Notes under the pieces: generated by a model
Seen by the model: the letters and a program-made list of their open reading frames with translations, nothing else
Databases searched by the model: none
What the model was told of the DNA's origin: nothing
NCBI GenBank assembly: GCA_002368795.1
Contig: DFFG01000073.1
Coordinates: forward strand, 4,696-68,695
DNA: 64,000 nt
Reading direction: 5' to 3'
Origin: Eubacterium sp. UBA3782
GTDB taxonomy: Bacteria > Bacillota > Clostridia > Lachnospirales > Lachnospiraceae
Shown here: positions 23,822 through 32,799 of the stretch, piece by piece
How the letters are laid out: every line of letters starts with the position of its first letter
Position numbering within the stretch: the stretch's first letter is position 1
Position numbers and translations under genes: made by a program

Positions 23822-25003
23822 ATGCAGTATAGAGTGAACCAGAAAAACGGGGACAGGCTGTCGGTCCTTGGCTTTGGGTGCATGCGGTTTACGAGAAAAG
23901 GAACCGCCATCGACCAGGAAAAAGCGGAGCGGGAGATGGCACTCGCCGTGGAACGGGGCGTAAACTATTTTGATACCGCCTACCTGTATTCCGGCAGTGA
24001 GGTCTGCCTTGGAACTTTCCTGAAAAAGTACGGCTGCCGCGACAAGATCAATATCGCGACAAAGCTGCCCCAGTATTATATTAAGAAGCCCGGAGATGCG
24101 GAGCGATATTTTCAGGAAGAGCTGGAGCGGCTGCAGACAGACCGTGTGGATTATTATCTGATGCATATGCTGAACGATCCGGACAGCTGGCAGCGGCTCT
24201 GCGGGCTGGGCCTTAAGGAATGGATCGCAGAGAAAAAGGCGTCTGGTCAGATCCGTAATATCGGCTTCTCGTTTCACGGCGGAACGGTGAAATTCAAGGC
24301 ATTGCTGGATGCCTATGACTGGGATTTCTGCCAGATCCAGTTCAACTACATGGATGAGCATGCCCAGGCGGGCATCGAAGGACTGCGGTATGCCCATGAG
24401 AAGGGGATCCCGGTGGTGATCATGGAGCCGCTGCGGGGCGGACGGCTGGTCAATCAGCTTCCGGCAGCCGCGAAGAGGGAGTTTTCAGACAGGCCGGAGG
24501 GATGGAGCCCTGCGGAATGGGGCCTTCGCTGGATCTGGAACCACGAGGAGGTAAATGTGGTGCTCTCCGGCATGAACGATACAGCGCAGGTCGAGGAGAA
24601 CACAAGGATCGCCGGCGAGGCCGAGCCAGGCCATCTGAAAGAGGATCAGCTGGCGGTATATGACCGGGTCCTGGAGAAGATCAATGCAGCCATCAAGGTT
24701 GGCTGTACCGGCTGCGGCTACTGCCAGCCATGCCCGAAGGGCGTGGATATCCCGGGATGCTTTTCCGCGTATAATCACAGCTACACCGATGGCTATGCAG
24801 TGGGCTTCAAGGAGTACTTTATGTGCACAACACTGCGGGGGACGCGCACAAATGCGTCTTTGTGCGTGAAATGCGGCAAGTGTGAGCAGCACTGTCCCCA
24901 GGGCCTTCCGATCCGGAAGGAGCTGGACAACGTAAAGAAGCGTCTGGAGCATCCGATCTACAAGATCGGCGCATGGGGCGTCCGCTTCGTGTTGAAATAC
25001 TGA
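23822..25003 (+). CDS. Aldo/keto reductase fused to a ferredoxin-type 4Fe-4S domain
   Basis: 393 aa. Residues 1-270 form the AKR barrel: VLGFGCMRF, NYFDTAYLYSGSE (Asp, Tyr), NIATKLPQ (Lys) and YLMHML (His) give the usual catalytic tetrad. The C-terminal 120 residues add two cysteine clusters, GCTGCGYCQPCPKGVDIPG and CVKCGKCEQHCPQGLPI, each fit for a [4Fe-4S] cluster. This fused type is common in anaerobic Clostridia and presumably lets ferredoxin exchange electrons with the reductase (inference). The start is preceded by AGAAGGGAG, 12 bases away. It is monocistronic. Confidence 0.85.
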   Translation: MQYRVNQKNGDRLSVLGFGCMRFTRKGTAIDQEKAEREMALAVERGVNYFDTAYLYSGSEVCLGTFLKKYGCRDKINIATKLPQYYIKKPGDAERYFQEELERLQTDRVDYYLMHMLNDPDSWQRLCGLGLKEWIAEKKASGQIRNIGFSFHGGTVKFKALLDAYDWDFCQIQFNYMDEHAQAGIEGLRYAHEKGIPVVIMEPLRGGRLVNQLPAAAKREFSDRPEGWSPAEWGLRWIWNHEEVNVVLSGMNDTAQVEENTRIAGEAEPGHLKEDQLAVYDRVLEKINAAIKVGCTGCGYCQPCPKGVDIPGCFSAYNHSYTDGYAVGFKEYFMCTTLRGTRTNASLCVKCGKCEQHCPQGLPIRKELDNVKKRLEHPIYKIGAWGVRFVLKY

Positions 25004-25144
25004 CAGGATCGCGGAAGAGCAAAACACAGCGGACGCATTCTTGTGACTTTCGTCATGCGGTATTCACAAGAGAAATGAACGATACCCGATTTTGGACGGG
25101 CATATTTTATTCAATCATGAACAGCAGGAGATGAGAGAAAGCCA

Positions 25145-26680
25145 ATGACACAGACAGGGCAGAGAGTCTATATTGCCATCGACCTGAAATCCTTTTACGG
25201 ATCGGTGGAGTGCAGGGAGCGGGGACTGGATCCGCTGACGACCAATCTGGTGGTCGCGGATGCCTCCCGTACAGAGAAAACGATCTGTCTGTCGGTGACT
25301 CCTTCATTGAAGGCATGGGGAATATCCGGAAGAGCCAGACTGTTTGAGGTCGTGCAGAGAGTGCGGGAAGTAAACGAAGAGCGCAGGCGGAAAAGCCCTG
25401 CAAAGTGTCTGACCGGGGAATCCTGGAGGGATGACGAGCTGAAGGCGGATCCGTCCCTTGCGGTGAGCTATATCGCGGCGCCGCCCAGAATGGCGCTCTA
25501 TATGGATTACAGCACACGGATCTACAGCATCTACCTGAAGTACATCGCACCAGAGGATATTCACGTGTACTCCATCGATGAGGTATTCATGGACGTGACC
25601 GACTATCTTGGGGCCTTTGGCCTGTCTCCCCGCGAGCTGGCCATGCGGATCATTCTGGATGTGCTGGGAGAGACGGGAATCACGGCCACAGCAGGCATCG
25701 GACCGAATCTGTATCTGGCAAAGATCGCCATGGACGTCATGGCCAAGCGGATCCCGGCTGACAGCAACGGCGTCAGGATCGCCGAGCTGGATGAGATGAG
25801 CTATCGGCAGCAGCTGTGGAATCACCGGCCGTTGACCGATTTCTGGAGGGTCGGCAAGGGTTATGCCAGGAAGCTGGAGAGTGCCGGCATGTACACCATG
25901 GGGGACATCGCCAGGTGTTCGCTGGGCGGTCCGGGCGACTTTCTAAACGAGGATCTGCTCTACCGTCTGTTTGGCATCAATGCGGAGCTTTTGATCGATC
26001 ATGCCTGGGGCTGGGAGCCCGTCGGCATGACGGATATCAAGGCTTATCGGCCGGAAAACTCCAGCAAAGGCTCCGGTCAGGTCCTGCCCTGTCCGTATGA
26101 GGCCGAGAAGGCACGCATCGTGGTGCGGGAGATGGCGGAAAAACTGGCGCTGGAGCTGATGGAAAACAGTCTGGTAACCGATCAGATCGTTCTCACCGTG
26201 GGATATGACATCTCGAATCTGCAGGAGCCCGGACGAAAGAAGGCGTATAAAGGGCAGATCACAAAGGATTTCTACGGGCGTGCCGTCCCAAAGCATGCGC
26301 ACGGAACAGCCAGCCTTGCGGAGCAGACCGCATCCGCACGGCTGATCACCGAGGCTTCACTAAATCTTTACGACCGGATCATAGATGGCAGTCTGCTGGT
26401 CAGACGGATGTTCCTGACAGCCGGCAGGGTAATGGAGGCAGACCGCGCGGCCAAAGAGCAGACCAGCTACGTGCAGATGGATCTGTTCACGGACTATGCG
26501 GCGCTGGAAAAGAAGCAGGAGGAAGAAAAGACCAGGCAGGAAAAGGAGAAAAAACTTCAGCAGGCCATGCTGGATATCCGCCGGCGTTTTGGAAAAAATG
26601 CAGTGCTGAAGGGCACCGACCTGGAGGAAGGTGCGACCCAGGCGGAACGAAACAGCCAGATCGGAGGCCACAGGGCATGA
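25145..26680 (+). CDS. Y-family DNA polymerase, UmuC-like
   Basis: 511 aa. Translesion polymerase with the palm motif VYIAIDLKSFYGSVECRERG (metal-binding Asp, steric Tyr) and VYSIDEVFMDVTDYL (second Asp-Glu pair), then an HhH region AKIAMDVMAKRIPADSNGVR and a little-finger domain with MAEKLALELMENSLVTDQIV. Residues 440-485 are Glu/Lys-rich coiled coil. ATG 25145 follows AGGAGATGAGAG. It overlaps the YolD-like gene by four bases, the standard UvrX/YolD arrangement of Firmicutes. An inverted repeat CTTGTGA/TCACAAG (25040-25046, 25064-25070) lies upstream, but no LexA-type GAAC-N4-GTTC box is seen. Confidence 0.9.
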   Translation: MTQTGQRVYIAIDLKSFYGSVECRERGLDPLTTNLVVADASRTEKTICLSVTPSLKAWGISGRARLFEVVQRVREVNEERRRKSPAKCLTGESWRDDELKADPSLAVSYIAAPPRMALYMDYSTRIYSIYLKYIAPEDIHVYSIDEVFMDVTDYLGAFGLSPRELAMRIILDVLGETGITATAGIGPNLYLAKIAMDVMAKRIPADSNGVRIAELDEMSYRQQLWNHRPLTDFWRVGKGYARKLESAGMYTMGDIARCSLGGPGDFLNEDLLYRLFGINAELLIDHAWGWEPVGMTDIKAYRPENSSKGSGQVLPCPYEAEKARIVVREMAEKLALELMENSLVTDQIVLTVGYDISNLQEPGRKKAYKGQITKDFYGRAVPKHAHGTASLAEQTASARLITEASLNLYDRIIDGSLLVRRMFLTAGRVMEADRAAKEQTSYVQMDLFTDYAALEKKQEEEKTRQEKEKKLQQAMLDIRRRFGKNAVLKGTDLEEGATQAERNSQIGGHRA

Positions 26681-27129
26681 GTGAGCATACATACGAAAAA
26701 ACGGGACGATACGATGATATCATCGGCCTTCCGCATCATCAGTCAAAGACCCGCCCGCATATGTCCCTTCATGACCGGGCGGCGCAGTTTTCTCCCTTTG
26801 CCGCACTGAAGGGATACGAGGAAGCCATTGAAGAGACCGGCAGGCTGACCGGTGAAAAACAGGAGCTGGATGAGGAAAGCCGGATGTACCTGGATCAGAA
26901 GCTCCTTCTCCTTGAGAAAAACCTTGGCGGAGGCGGCATCCCCCTGTCCGTCGTATACTTCGTGCCGGATGCATACAAGACAGGCGGAAGCGTCAGCCAG
27001 TACAGCGGCGTACTGCACCGCATCGACAGGATCGAAGGAACACTGGTCTTTGAAGACGGCATGCAGATCCGGACAGACGCGATCCTGCAGCTGGACAGCG
27101 GACTATTCTCATCCACGGCGGCCCTCTAA
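26677..27129 (+). CDS. YolD-like family protein
   Basis: 150 aa. YDDIIGLPHHQSKTRPHMSL and DRAAQFSPFAALKGYEEAI are the YolD signature; the second half is a beta-rich domain (GTLVFEDGMQIRTDAILQL). These small proteins accompany UmuC/UvrX-type polymerases and may act as the UmuD-like partner; the function is not proven. Its ATG overlaps the polymerase stop (ATGA), so the two are translationally coupled. Repeat B2 follows. Confidence 0.88.
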   Translation: MSEHTYEKTGRYDDIIGLPHHQSKTRPHMSLHDRAAQFSPFAALKGYEEAIEETGRLTGEKQELDEESRMYLDQKLLLLEKNLGGGGIPLSVVYFVPDAYKTGGSVSQYSGVLHRIDRIEGTLVFEDGMQIRTDAILQLDSGLFSSTAAL

Positions 27130-27172
27130 GCGCAGCATCCAATTCCGGCATCTACATTTCGTTCAACGTAGT

Positions 27173-27351
27173 AAAAAGGCTGTCGCATTAAGCAAAAAAT
27201 CGTACATACATATTCTGGAGGGAACAGACCTCAGCCGGTTCTTGGAGGAATCTATTTAAGATTCCGACGTAGAACCGCTGCGTGAGGACCGAGCGAGAGC
27301 GCTTCCCGTAAGAATATGTATGTACGAATTGCTTAATGTGACAGCCTTTTT
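27173..27351 (-). repeat. Family B structured repeat, copy B2
   Basis: The segment at 27173-27193, starting AAAAAGGCTGTCGCATTAAG, pairs with 27331-27351, ending AATGTGACAGCCTTTTT, followed inside by CGTACATACATATTCT/AGAATATGTATGTACG. On the minus strand the core reads GGGAAGCGCTCTCGCTCGG, GCAGCGGTTCTACGTCGG, GGAATC hairpin, CCAAGAACCGGCTGAGG. The lower part of the core stem is less well paired than in other copies. Convergent junction: YolD and a small membrane protein. Confidence 0.8.
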
Positions 27352-27407
27352 CAAGTCATGTACAGTGCATGCGTGACAGCCTTTTTTAAGCCATATACAG
27401 TGCATGC
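27338..27407. repeat. 35-bp tandem duplication at the edge of repeat B2
   Basis: Two units (27338-27372 and 27373-27407) each begin GTGACAGCCTTTTT and end ACAGTGCATGC, differing at a few positions. The first overlaps the outer stem of B2, so the terminator end of the element was duplicated after it was in place. Confidence 0.75.
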
Positions 27408-27413
27408 CGCAGG

Positions 27414-27689
27414 TTATTGCGGCCCCTCACCATCTGTCTCGTCCGCAGACTTCGGATCAGAGGCATCCTCCGTGTCCTTCTGTGCCCTCGAGCCGGAAAG
27501 AACCTTCGCGGCCAGCAGGATGCCGTAGAGGACGACGGGCACAGCGATGGTGCAGAAGATAGAGCCCATCAGAAGACCGCGGGCAAGCGGGCTGTCCATC
27601 AGGGCAAACACCAGAACAGAGGCATACATGCCAAGAAGCAGGATAATGCCGATCCAGGCAAGGATCCTGCGGAGCTTGTTGTTTTTCAT
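27414..27689 (-). CDS. Small membrane protein of unknown function
   Basis: 91 aa with two transmembrane helices (AWIGIILLLGMYASVLVFAL, about 10-30, and LLMGSIFCTIAVPVVLYGIL, about 39-60) and an acidic, Asp/Glu/Lys-rich cytosolic tail (QKDTEDASDPKSADETDGEG). ATG 27689 is preceded by GAGGAACAG. It stands alone between B2 and the divergent zinc-ribbon gene. I do not recognise a function. Confidence 0.6.
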   Translation of the reverse strand: MKNNKLRRILAWIGIILLLGMYASVLVFALMDSPLARGLLMGSIFCTIAVPVVLYGILLAAKVLSGSRAQKDTEDASDPKSADETDGEGPQ

Positions 27690-27943
27690 AGAGATCTGTT
27701 CCTCCTATTCTTCTACAGAATAAACAGAAGGCACAGCCTTGTCAACCAGAGAGCACATCCTGCTGGCGGGCAGTGGCTTTACAAAAAATTAATGAGATGC
27801 TGTTTGCATTATCCATGTAAAAGAGATAAAGTAAAACAGTGGGCTTTTCTGCCCTTAAGCGGCAGAAACGAATATTTGAGCCCTGGCTGTATCAGAAACA
27901 TCTGTGTTTCTGACGAATCAAAAATCTTACCGGAGGACAGTGA

Positions 27944-28345
27944 ATGGATAAGTTTCGGAATTGGATACGGACCTTTATGCAGGGGAGATACGGCGCAGAT
28001 GATCTGGAGCAGTTTCTGATGTATCTGGCCCTTGGCGTGATCATCGTGAACATCTTTGTCGGCAGCCCTCTGCTTTCCATGCTTGTCACGCTGATCGTGG
28101 TGTATGCGCTTTTTCGCATGCTCTCCAGAAACCATGGGGCGAGAAGAGCCGAGAATTCCCGGTATCTGCGTCTGCGGATGAAGGTGCTGGATCTTTTCCG
28201 CGGGGGAAAACGGAAGGTTACAGACCGGGATCACCGGTATTTCCGCTGCCCGAAATGCAACCAGATGGTGCGCGTGCCCAGCGGGAAAGGGCATATCGCG
28301 ATCCGCTGTCCCAAATGCGGAAATGAGTTTATCCGAGATACCTGA
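27944..28345 (+). CDS. Membrane protein with C-terminal zinc ribbon
   Basis: 133 aa. Two close hydrophobic segments (QFLMYLALGVIIVNIFVG and LLSMLVTLIVVYALFRML, about 24-60) are followed by a basic stretch and a zinc ribbon with CPKCNQMVRVP and RCPKCGNEF, a CxxC-x17-CxxC pair. ATG 27944 follows CGGAGGACAGTGA. It is the first gene of a run that includes a DUF5685-like protein and a DnaJ-like protein, with 29 bases to the next gene. No enzymatic role is visible; a small scaffold or RNA/protein-binding membrane adaptor is possible. Confidence 0.7.
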   Translation: MDKFRNWIRTFMQGRYGADDLEQFLMYLALGVIIVNIFVGSPLLSMLVTLIVVYALFRMLSRNHGARRAENSRYLRLRMKVLDLFRGGKRKVTDRDHRYFRCPKCNQMVRVPSGKGHIAIRCPKCGNEFIRDT

Positions 28346-28374
28346 GCGCCTTGTCAGAAAGGGAAGGTGGTTAT

Positions 28375-29202
28375 ATGTTCGGCTATATTACGATCGACAG
28401 AGATGAACTGAAGGGAAAAGACTTTGACCGTTACCGCGCCTTCTACTGCGGCGTCTGCCGGGACCTGAAGGATACCTGCGGCGAGCTGTCCAGATTGACC
28501 CTTACCTATGACATGACATTCCTTGCGATCCTCCTGACCGGGTTATACGAGGGCAGTACGGAGCAGCAGGAGGTCCGGTGTATGCTGCATCCTGGCAGAA
28601 AGGAGCGGGTCATCCGCAATGCCTGGACGGCCTATGCGGCGGATATGAATCTGCTTCTGATCTATCACAATCTGCTGGATGACTGGATCGATGACCGCAA
28701 CGCAGCCCGTCTGGCGGAGGCAAAGGCGCTGGAGAAAAGCTACCGGAAGACGGCGGAAAAATATCCCCGTCAGGTCAAGGCCATCACAAGCTATCTGGAG
28801 AAGCTCCACCAGGCAGAAAAACGGAGGGCAAGATCCATTGACCTTGCCGCCGGGCTGACCGGAGAGCTGATGGCTGAGGTCTTCTGCATGCAGGAGGATG
28901 TCTGGTCTGCCGACCTGCGCCGGATCGGCTTTTACATAGGAAAATTTATCTATCTGATGGATGCCTACGATGATCTGGAGAAGGACCGCGAGAAGGGGAG
29001 CTATAATCCTTTTCTCTATATCTCTTCAAAGAAGGATTATGAAGCCAGGGTCCTGGAGATCCTGACGATGATGGCGGCAGAAGCGGCGAGAGGCTTCGAG
29101 CGTCTGCCGATCATCCGTGAAGTGGACATTCTCAGGAACATCATGTATTCTGGAATCTGGGTCAGATACCGGATCAAGCAGAACAAGAAGGATGAGAAAT
29201 AA
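28375..29202 (+). CDS. DUF5685-like protein
   Basis: 275 aa from ATG 28375 (GGGAAGGTGG upstream). All-helical, beginning MFGYITIDRDELKGKDFDRY, then RAFYCGVCRDLKDTCGELSR, a cysteine trio that could bind metal, and LMDAYDDLEKDREKGSYNPF, an Asp-rich motif resembling the DDxxD-type sites of terpene-synthase-like helical folds. I place it in the DUF5685 group from these features. It starts 29 bases after the zinc-ribbon gene and ends three bases before the DnaJ-like gene, so this is one transcription unit. Function unknown. Confidence 0.7.
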   Translation: MFGYITIDRDELKGKDFDRYRAFYCGVCRDLKDTCGELSRLTLTYDMTFLAILLTGLYEGSTEQQEVRCMLHPGRKERVIRNAWTAYAADMNLLLIYHNLLDDWIDDRNAARLAEAKALEKSYRKTAEKYPRQVKAITSYLEKLHQAEKRRARSIDLAAGLTGELMAEVFCMQEDVWSADLRRIGFYIGKFIYLMDAYDDLEKDREKGSYNPFLYISSKKDYEARVLEILTMMAAEAARGFERLPIIREVDILRNIMYSGIWVRYRIKQNKKDEK

Positions 29203-29205
29203 GGG

Positions 29206-29883
29206 ATGCAGGATCCATATAAGATTCTGGGGATCCAGAGGGATGCCTCGGATGAAGAAGTGAAAAAAGCATACAGGCAGCTGAGCCGGAAATATCACCC
29301 GGATGCCAACATCAACAATCCGCATAAGGAACAGGCGGAGGAGATGTTCAAGATCGTCCAGCAGGCGTATCAGCAGATCATGGACGAGAGAGAGGGAAAG
29401 ATCCCTTCCGGATCGGCGGGCGGCTATGGCAGCGCCGGCTCCGGTTACGGCAGCTACGGCGGCTATGGATATGGCTATGGCGGCAGCCAGCAGCATGCGG
29501 GCTCTGGTTTTGACGATCCCGAGATGCAGGCTGCGGCAAATTATATCAATGCCAGACATTATGCCGAGGCGCTGCATGTGCTGAACAACATCAGTTCCCG
29601 CGCAGCGGTATGGTATTATCTGCATGCTATTGCAAATGCAGGACTGGGCAATAACGTGGAGGCCCGCAGCGATGCCGAGACGGCAGCTGCCATGGAACCG
29701 GGCAATTTTGAGTACGCCCGGCTGAAGGCACAGCTGTCCGGCGGCAGCACATGGTATGGAGAGCAGGGAAGAGGCTACGGCTATGAGGGCATGCCCTGCA
29801 GCGGCGGTACGACGGGCTGCTGCACGATGCTGATGCTCTGCAACTGCTGCTGCAATCCGTATGGCTGTTATTGCTGCTGCTGA
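29206..29883 (+). CDS. DnaJ-domain protein with Gly/Tyr-rich linker and Cys-rich tail
   Basis: 225 aa. Residues 1-65 are a J domain (DPYKILGIQRDASDEEVKKA, HPD in RKYHPDANINN), able to stimulate an Hsp70 ATPase. Residues 68-95 are Gly/Ser/Tyr repeats (GSGYGSYGGYGYGYGG). Residues 105-180 look like TPR-type helices (AANYINARHYAEALHVLNNI, AVWYYLHAIANAGLGNNVEA). The last 25 residues hold ten cysteines (GCCTMLMLCNCCCNPYGCYC and two more), perhaps for metal or acylation. It lacks the DnaJ zinc finger, so it is not DnaJ itself but a specialised co-chaperone. It starts three bases after the DUF5685-like gene. Confidence 0.85.
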   Translation: MQDPYKILGIQRDASDEEVKKAYRQLSRKYHPDANINNPHKEQAEEMFKIVQQAYQQIMDEREGKIPSGSAGGYGSAGSGYGSYGGYGYGYGGSQQHAGSGFDDPEMQAAANYINARHYAEALHVLNNISSRAAVWYYLHAIANAGLGNNVEARSDAETAAAMEPGNFEYARLKAQLSGGSTWYGEQGRGYGYEGMPCSGGTTGCCTMLMLCNCCCNPYGCYCCC

Positions 29884-29904
29884 TATCAGAATGGAGATGA
29901 GACA

Positions 29905-30504
29905 ATGGAACGAAAAGCTTGGGTAGTCAGCTATATGCGTGAGTTGGACCGAAAAAAGAGGAAGGCGATCCTGGACCAGGCGATCCTGGAGGAAGGACTG
30001 TCGCCGGAAAACGATCTGCGCAGACAGCTTTTTGAGGCGCGCTATGGTCTGCAGTCCGGCACGGAGGTGGACCATTTTGTCCGCGGATGGATGAGCATGC
30101 TGTATCTGGGCAACAACACCCGGGGGCTGTTCGCGGCACGGCGGACGGCAAGAGAAAAGGCCTCGATCCGCTCCGACTGGAAAATGGATCTGGCAGAGAC
30201 ATTCGGAAGTACCGGAAGGACAGTCCTCTACGAGGAGTTTTACAATCTGGTCCGGCTGTATATCGATCTCTGCCGGAATGACCGCACCTACAGCTCCTAC
30301 CTTTTGGGGCTGGGCACGATGAATGAGGGATCTCTTGCGGCAAAGATCGCAAGGGATATCCGGCAGACTGCATTTGTCACGGCAGCAGAGATTGGAGAAA
30401 ACAGCGAGTTTTCCGGTCTGACGGAGGCTGCGGAGGAGGCATTTGCAGATGTTTATCCGGATGACGTTCATCTGCTGCACAAAGGTGCAGGCAAAGAAAG
30501 GTAA
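29905..30504 (+). CDS. Conserved helical protein of unknown function
   Basis: 199 aa, mostly alpha-helical, with no membrane segment or signal. It starts MERKAWVVSYMRELDRKKRK and includes LFEARYGLQSGTEVDHFVRG and GLGTMNEGSLAAKIARDIRQ. ATG 29905 follows GGAGATGAGACA, 21 bases after the DnaJ-like gene; ftsH begins nine bases after its stop. Cotranscription with a co-chaperone and the FtsH protease suggests a protein quality-control link, but this rests on position only. Confidence 0.65.
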   Translation: MERKAWVVSYMRELDRKKRKAILDQAILEEGLSPENDLRRQLFEARYGLQSGTEVDHFVRGWMSMLYLGNNTRGLFAARRTAREKASIRSDWKMDLAETFGSTGRTVLYEEFYNLVRLYIDLCRNDRTYSSYLLGLGTMNEGSLAAKIARDIRQTAFVTAAEIGENSEFSGLTEAAEEAFADVYPDDVHLLHKGAGKER

Positions 30505-30513
30505 AAAGGTTTA

Positions 30514-32787
30514 ATGACACAGAACAACAATAAGCAGAACAACAATGAGGGGGACAACAAAAACCGGCAGAATGCGCTGGCGGTGGTCATCTGCCTGCTG
30601 ATCAGCATGATGCTCTTTGGGCTGTTTAACAACCTGAGCGGCAGGAGCTCTTCTTCGGAGATCTCCTATGACCGGTTTGTTCAGATGGTCGAGAAAAAGC
30701 AGATCGAGAAGGTCGAGCTTACCGACAATGTCCTGACGGTCTATCCCTCCGGCAGCTCTTCCTCCTCGAAGGAAACGACCTATACCGTCAATCTTGTGGG
30801 TGACGAAAACGGACTGAATGAGCTGCTTCGAAACTCCGGCATTGAGTATAAGAAGAATTCTACCAGCCTGATCGCGGAGATCATTTCGGCGATCGTGAGC
30901 ATCGCCCTCCCGCTGGTCATCATGCTGGTCGGTCTGAATATCATCATGCGCTACATGAATCGCGGCGGCGGCATCATGGGCGTCGGCAAGAGCAAGGCCA
31001 GAAGCTATGTGCAGGCTGATACCGGCGTGACTTTTGCGGATGTTGCCGGCGAGGAGGAGGCAAAGGAGTCTCTCCAGGAGGTGGTGGATTTCCTCCACAA
31101 TCCGGGAAAGTATACGGAGATCGGCGCCAAGCTGCCAAAGGGCGCGCTGCTGGTGGGCCCTCCTGGCACGGGAAAGACCCTGCTGGCCAGGGCGGTGGCC
31201 GGTGAGGCGCATGTTCCGTTTTTCTCTCTTTCCGGATCGGAATTTGTCGAAATGTTCGTGGGCGTAGGCGCCTCCCGTGTGCGGGATCTGTTTGAAGAGG
31301 CGAAAAAGAATGCACCCTGCATTATCTTCATCGACGAGATCGACGCGATCGGCAAGACCCGTGATTCCCGCTATGGCGGCAATGATGAGAGGGAGCAGAC
31401 GCTCAATCAGCTCCTGGCCGAGATGGATGGCTTTGACAGCTCCAAGGGACTGCTGATCATCGGCGCGACAAACCGCCCGGAGGTCCTGGACCCGGCGCTG
31501 CTGCGTCCCGGCCGTTTTGACCGCAGGGTCATCGTCGACCGGCCGGATCTCAAGGGCCGCATTGATATTCTGAAGGTTCATGCCCGAAAGGTCCATCTGG
31601 ACGAGACCGTTGATTTCGAGGCCATTGCTCTGGCGACGTCCGGAGCCGTAGGCTCGGATCTTGCCAATATGGTAAATGAGGCCGCTATCCTTGCTGTCAA
31701 GAAGGGACGCCGCGCGGTATCCCAGCAGGATCTGCTGGAATCGGTCGAGGTCGTTCTGGTGGGCAAGGAGAAGAAGGACAGGATCCTCAGCCAGGAGGAA
31801 AGAAAGATCGTTTCCTATCACGAGGTCGGTCATGCGCTGGTCAGCGCACTGCAGAAGGATGCGGAGCCGGTCCAGAAGATCACCATCGTCCCGCGGACAA
31901 TGGGAGCTCTGGGGTACGTGATGCAGGTTCCGGAGGAGGAGAAATACCTCAACTCCCGGAAGGAGCTGGAGGCGATGATCGTCGGCCTTCTGGGCGGACG
32001 TGCGGCAGAAGAGCTTGTGTTTGGTGATGTGACGACCGGTGCTTCCAATGACATCGAGCGGGCCACCAAGCTTTGCCGGGCAATGATTACCCAGTATGGC
32101 ATGTCGGATAAATTTGGTCTGATCGGTCTTGCCGAGACCCAGGATCAGTACCTGGGCGGAAAGGCATATCTGAACTGTGGCGATGAGACGGCCGCAGAGA
32201 TCGACCGCGAGGTCATGAAAATGCTCCGGGAAGCCTACGAGAAGGCAAAGGAACTGCTTTCCGCCAACCGGGATGCCCTTGACCGTCTGGCCGGCTACCT
32301 GATCATTCAGGAGACCATCACAGGCAAGGAATTCATGCAGATCTTCCACACCGTCCAGAAGGAGCGGACAGAAGGCGTTCCGGTTTGGACAGAAGAGAAG
32401 GAAGAAGGTACCCCTGACGGAGCAGCACAGCCGGCTGCAATGCCTGCAGAACCGTCTGCAGTGCCTGCAGAGCCGGAGACTGCGAAAGAGGCAGCCGGCA
32501 GCGAGGAACAGCAGGCACAGGCAGACAGCTCCGGTGAGGCGCAGGCAGATCTGTCAGCGGAGAGTGACATCTGCAATGAAGGCAACGATGCCGCTGTCCA
32601 TACCGATACGGCTGAGGTCGCAGCTGCCGATGATGCAGCGGCTGCATTGTCCGGACAGACAGCCTTGTCAGAGAACGCCGCAGCGGATGCTTCCGGGGAA
32701 AATGCGCCGGAGGAAGGCGCGCAGGATGAGAAATCCCGTTCTCTGGAGGAATGGATCAGCTGGGTGCAGAACGAAGACAGAAAATAA
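30514..32787 (+). CDS. ftsH: ATP-dependent zinc metalloprotease FtsH with long acidic tail
   Basis: 757 aa. Two membrane helices ([18 protein letters not shown] near 20-38, [20 protein letters not shown] near 122-141) flank a short external domain. The AAA+ module has Walker A GPPGTGKT (about 215-222), Walker [12 protein letters not shown] and the SRH arginines in RPGRFDRRV; the peptidase zinc site is HEVGH (about 436-440). It extracts and degrades membrane and short-lived cytosolic proteins as a hexamer. The C-terminal 135 residues are an unusual Ala/Glu/Pro/Asp-rich low-complexity tail ending in a possible helix [12 protein letters not shown]. uvrC follows after 12 bases. Confidence 0.95.
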   Translation: MTQNNNKQNNNEGDNKNRQNALAVVICLLISMMLFGLFNNLSGRSSSSEISYDRFVQMVEKKQIEKVELTDNVLTVYPSGSSSSSKETTYTVNLVGDENGLNELLRNSGIEYKKNSTSLIAEIISAIVSIALPLVIMLVGLNIIMRYMNRGGGIMGVGKSKARSYVQADTGVTFADVAGEEEAKESLQEVVDFLHNPGKYTEIGAKLPKGALLVGPPGTGKTLLARAVAGEAHVPFFSLSGSEFVEMFVGVGASRVRDLFEEAKKNAPCIIFIDEIDAIGKTRDSRYGGNDEREQTLNQLLAEMDGFDSSKGLLIIGATNRPEVLDPALLRPGRFDRRVIVDRPDLKGRIDILKVHARKVHLDETVDFEAIALATSGAVGSDLANMVNEAAILAVKKGRRAVSQQDLLESVEVVLVGKEKKDRILSQEERKIVSYHEVGHALVSALQKDAEPVQKITIVPRTMGALGYVMQVPEEEKYLNSRKELEAMIVGLLGGRAAEELVFGDVTTGASNDIERATKLCRAMITQYGMSDKFGLIGLAETQDQYLGGKAYLNCGDETAAEIDREVMKMLREAYEKAKELLSANRDALDRLAGYLIIQETITGKEFMQIFHTVQKERTEGVPVWTEEKEEGTPDGAAQPAAMPAEPSAVPAEPETAKEAAGSEEQQAQADSSGEAQADLSAESDICNEGNDAAVHTDTAEVAAADDAAAALSGQTALSENAAADASGENAPEEGAQDEKSRSLEEWISWVQNEDRK

Positions 32788-32799
32788 AGCAGGAGAGCC

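Noticed and set aside
30511..32349. 612-codon open frame on the minus strand opposite ftsH
   Set aside because: It is a mirror of strong codon bias in ftsH; the product has no recognisable fold and no ribosome site. The same applies to long antisense frames opposite the GH43 gene (11579-13507) and the LeuCD genes (21748-23598).
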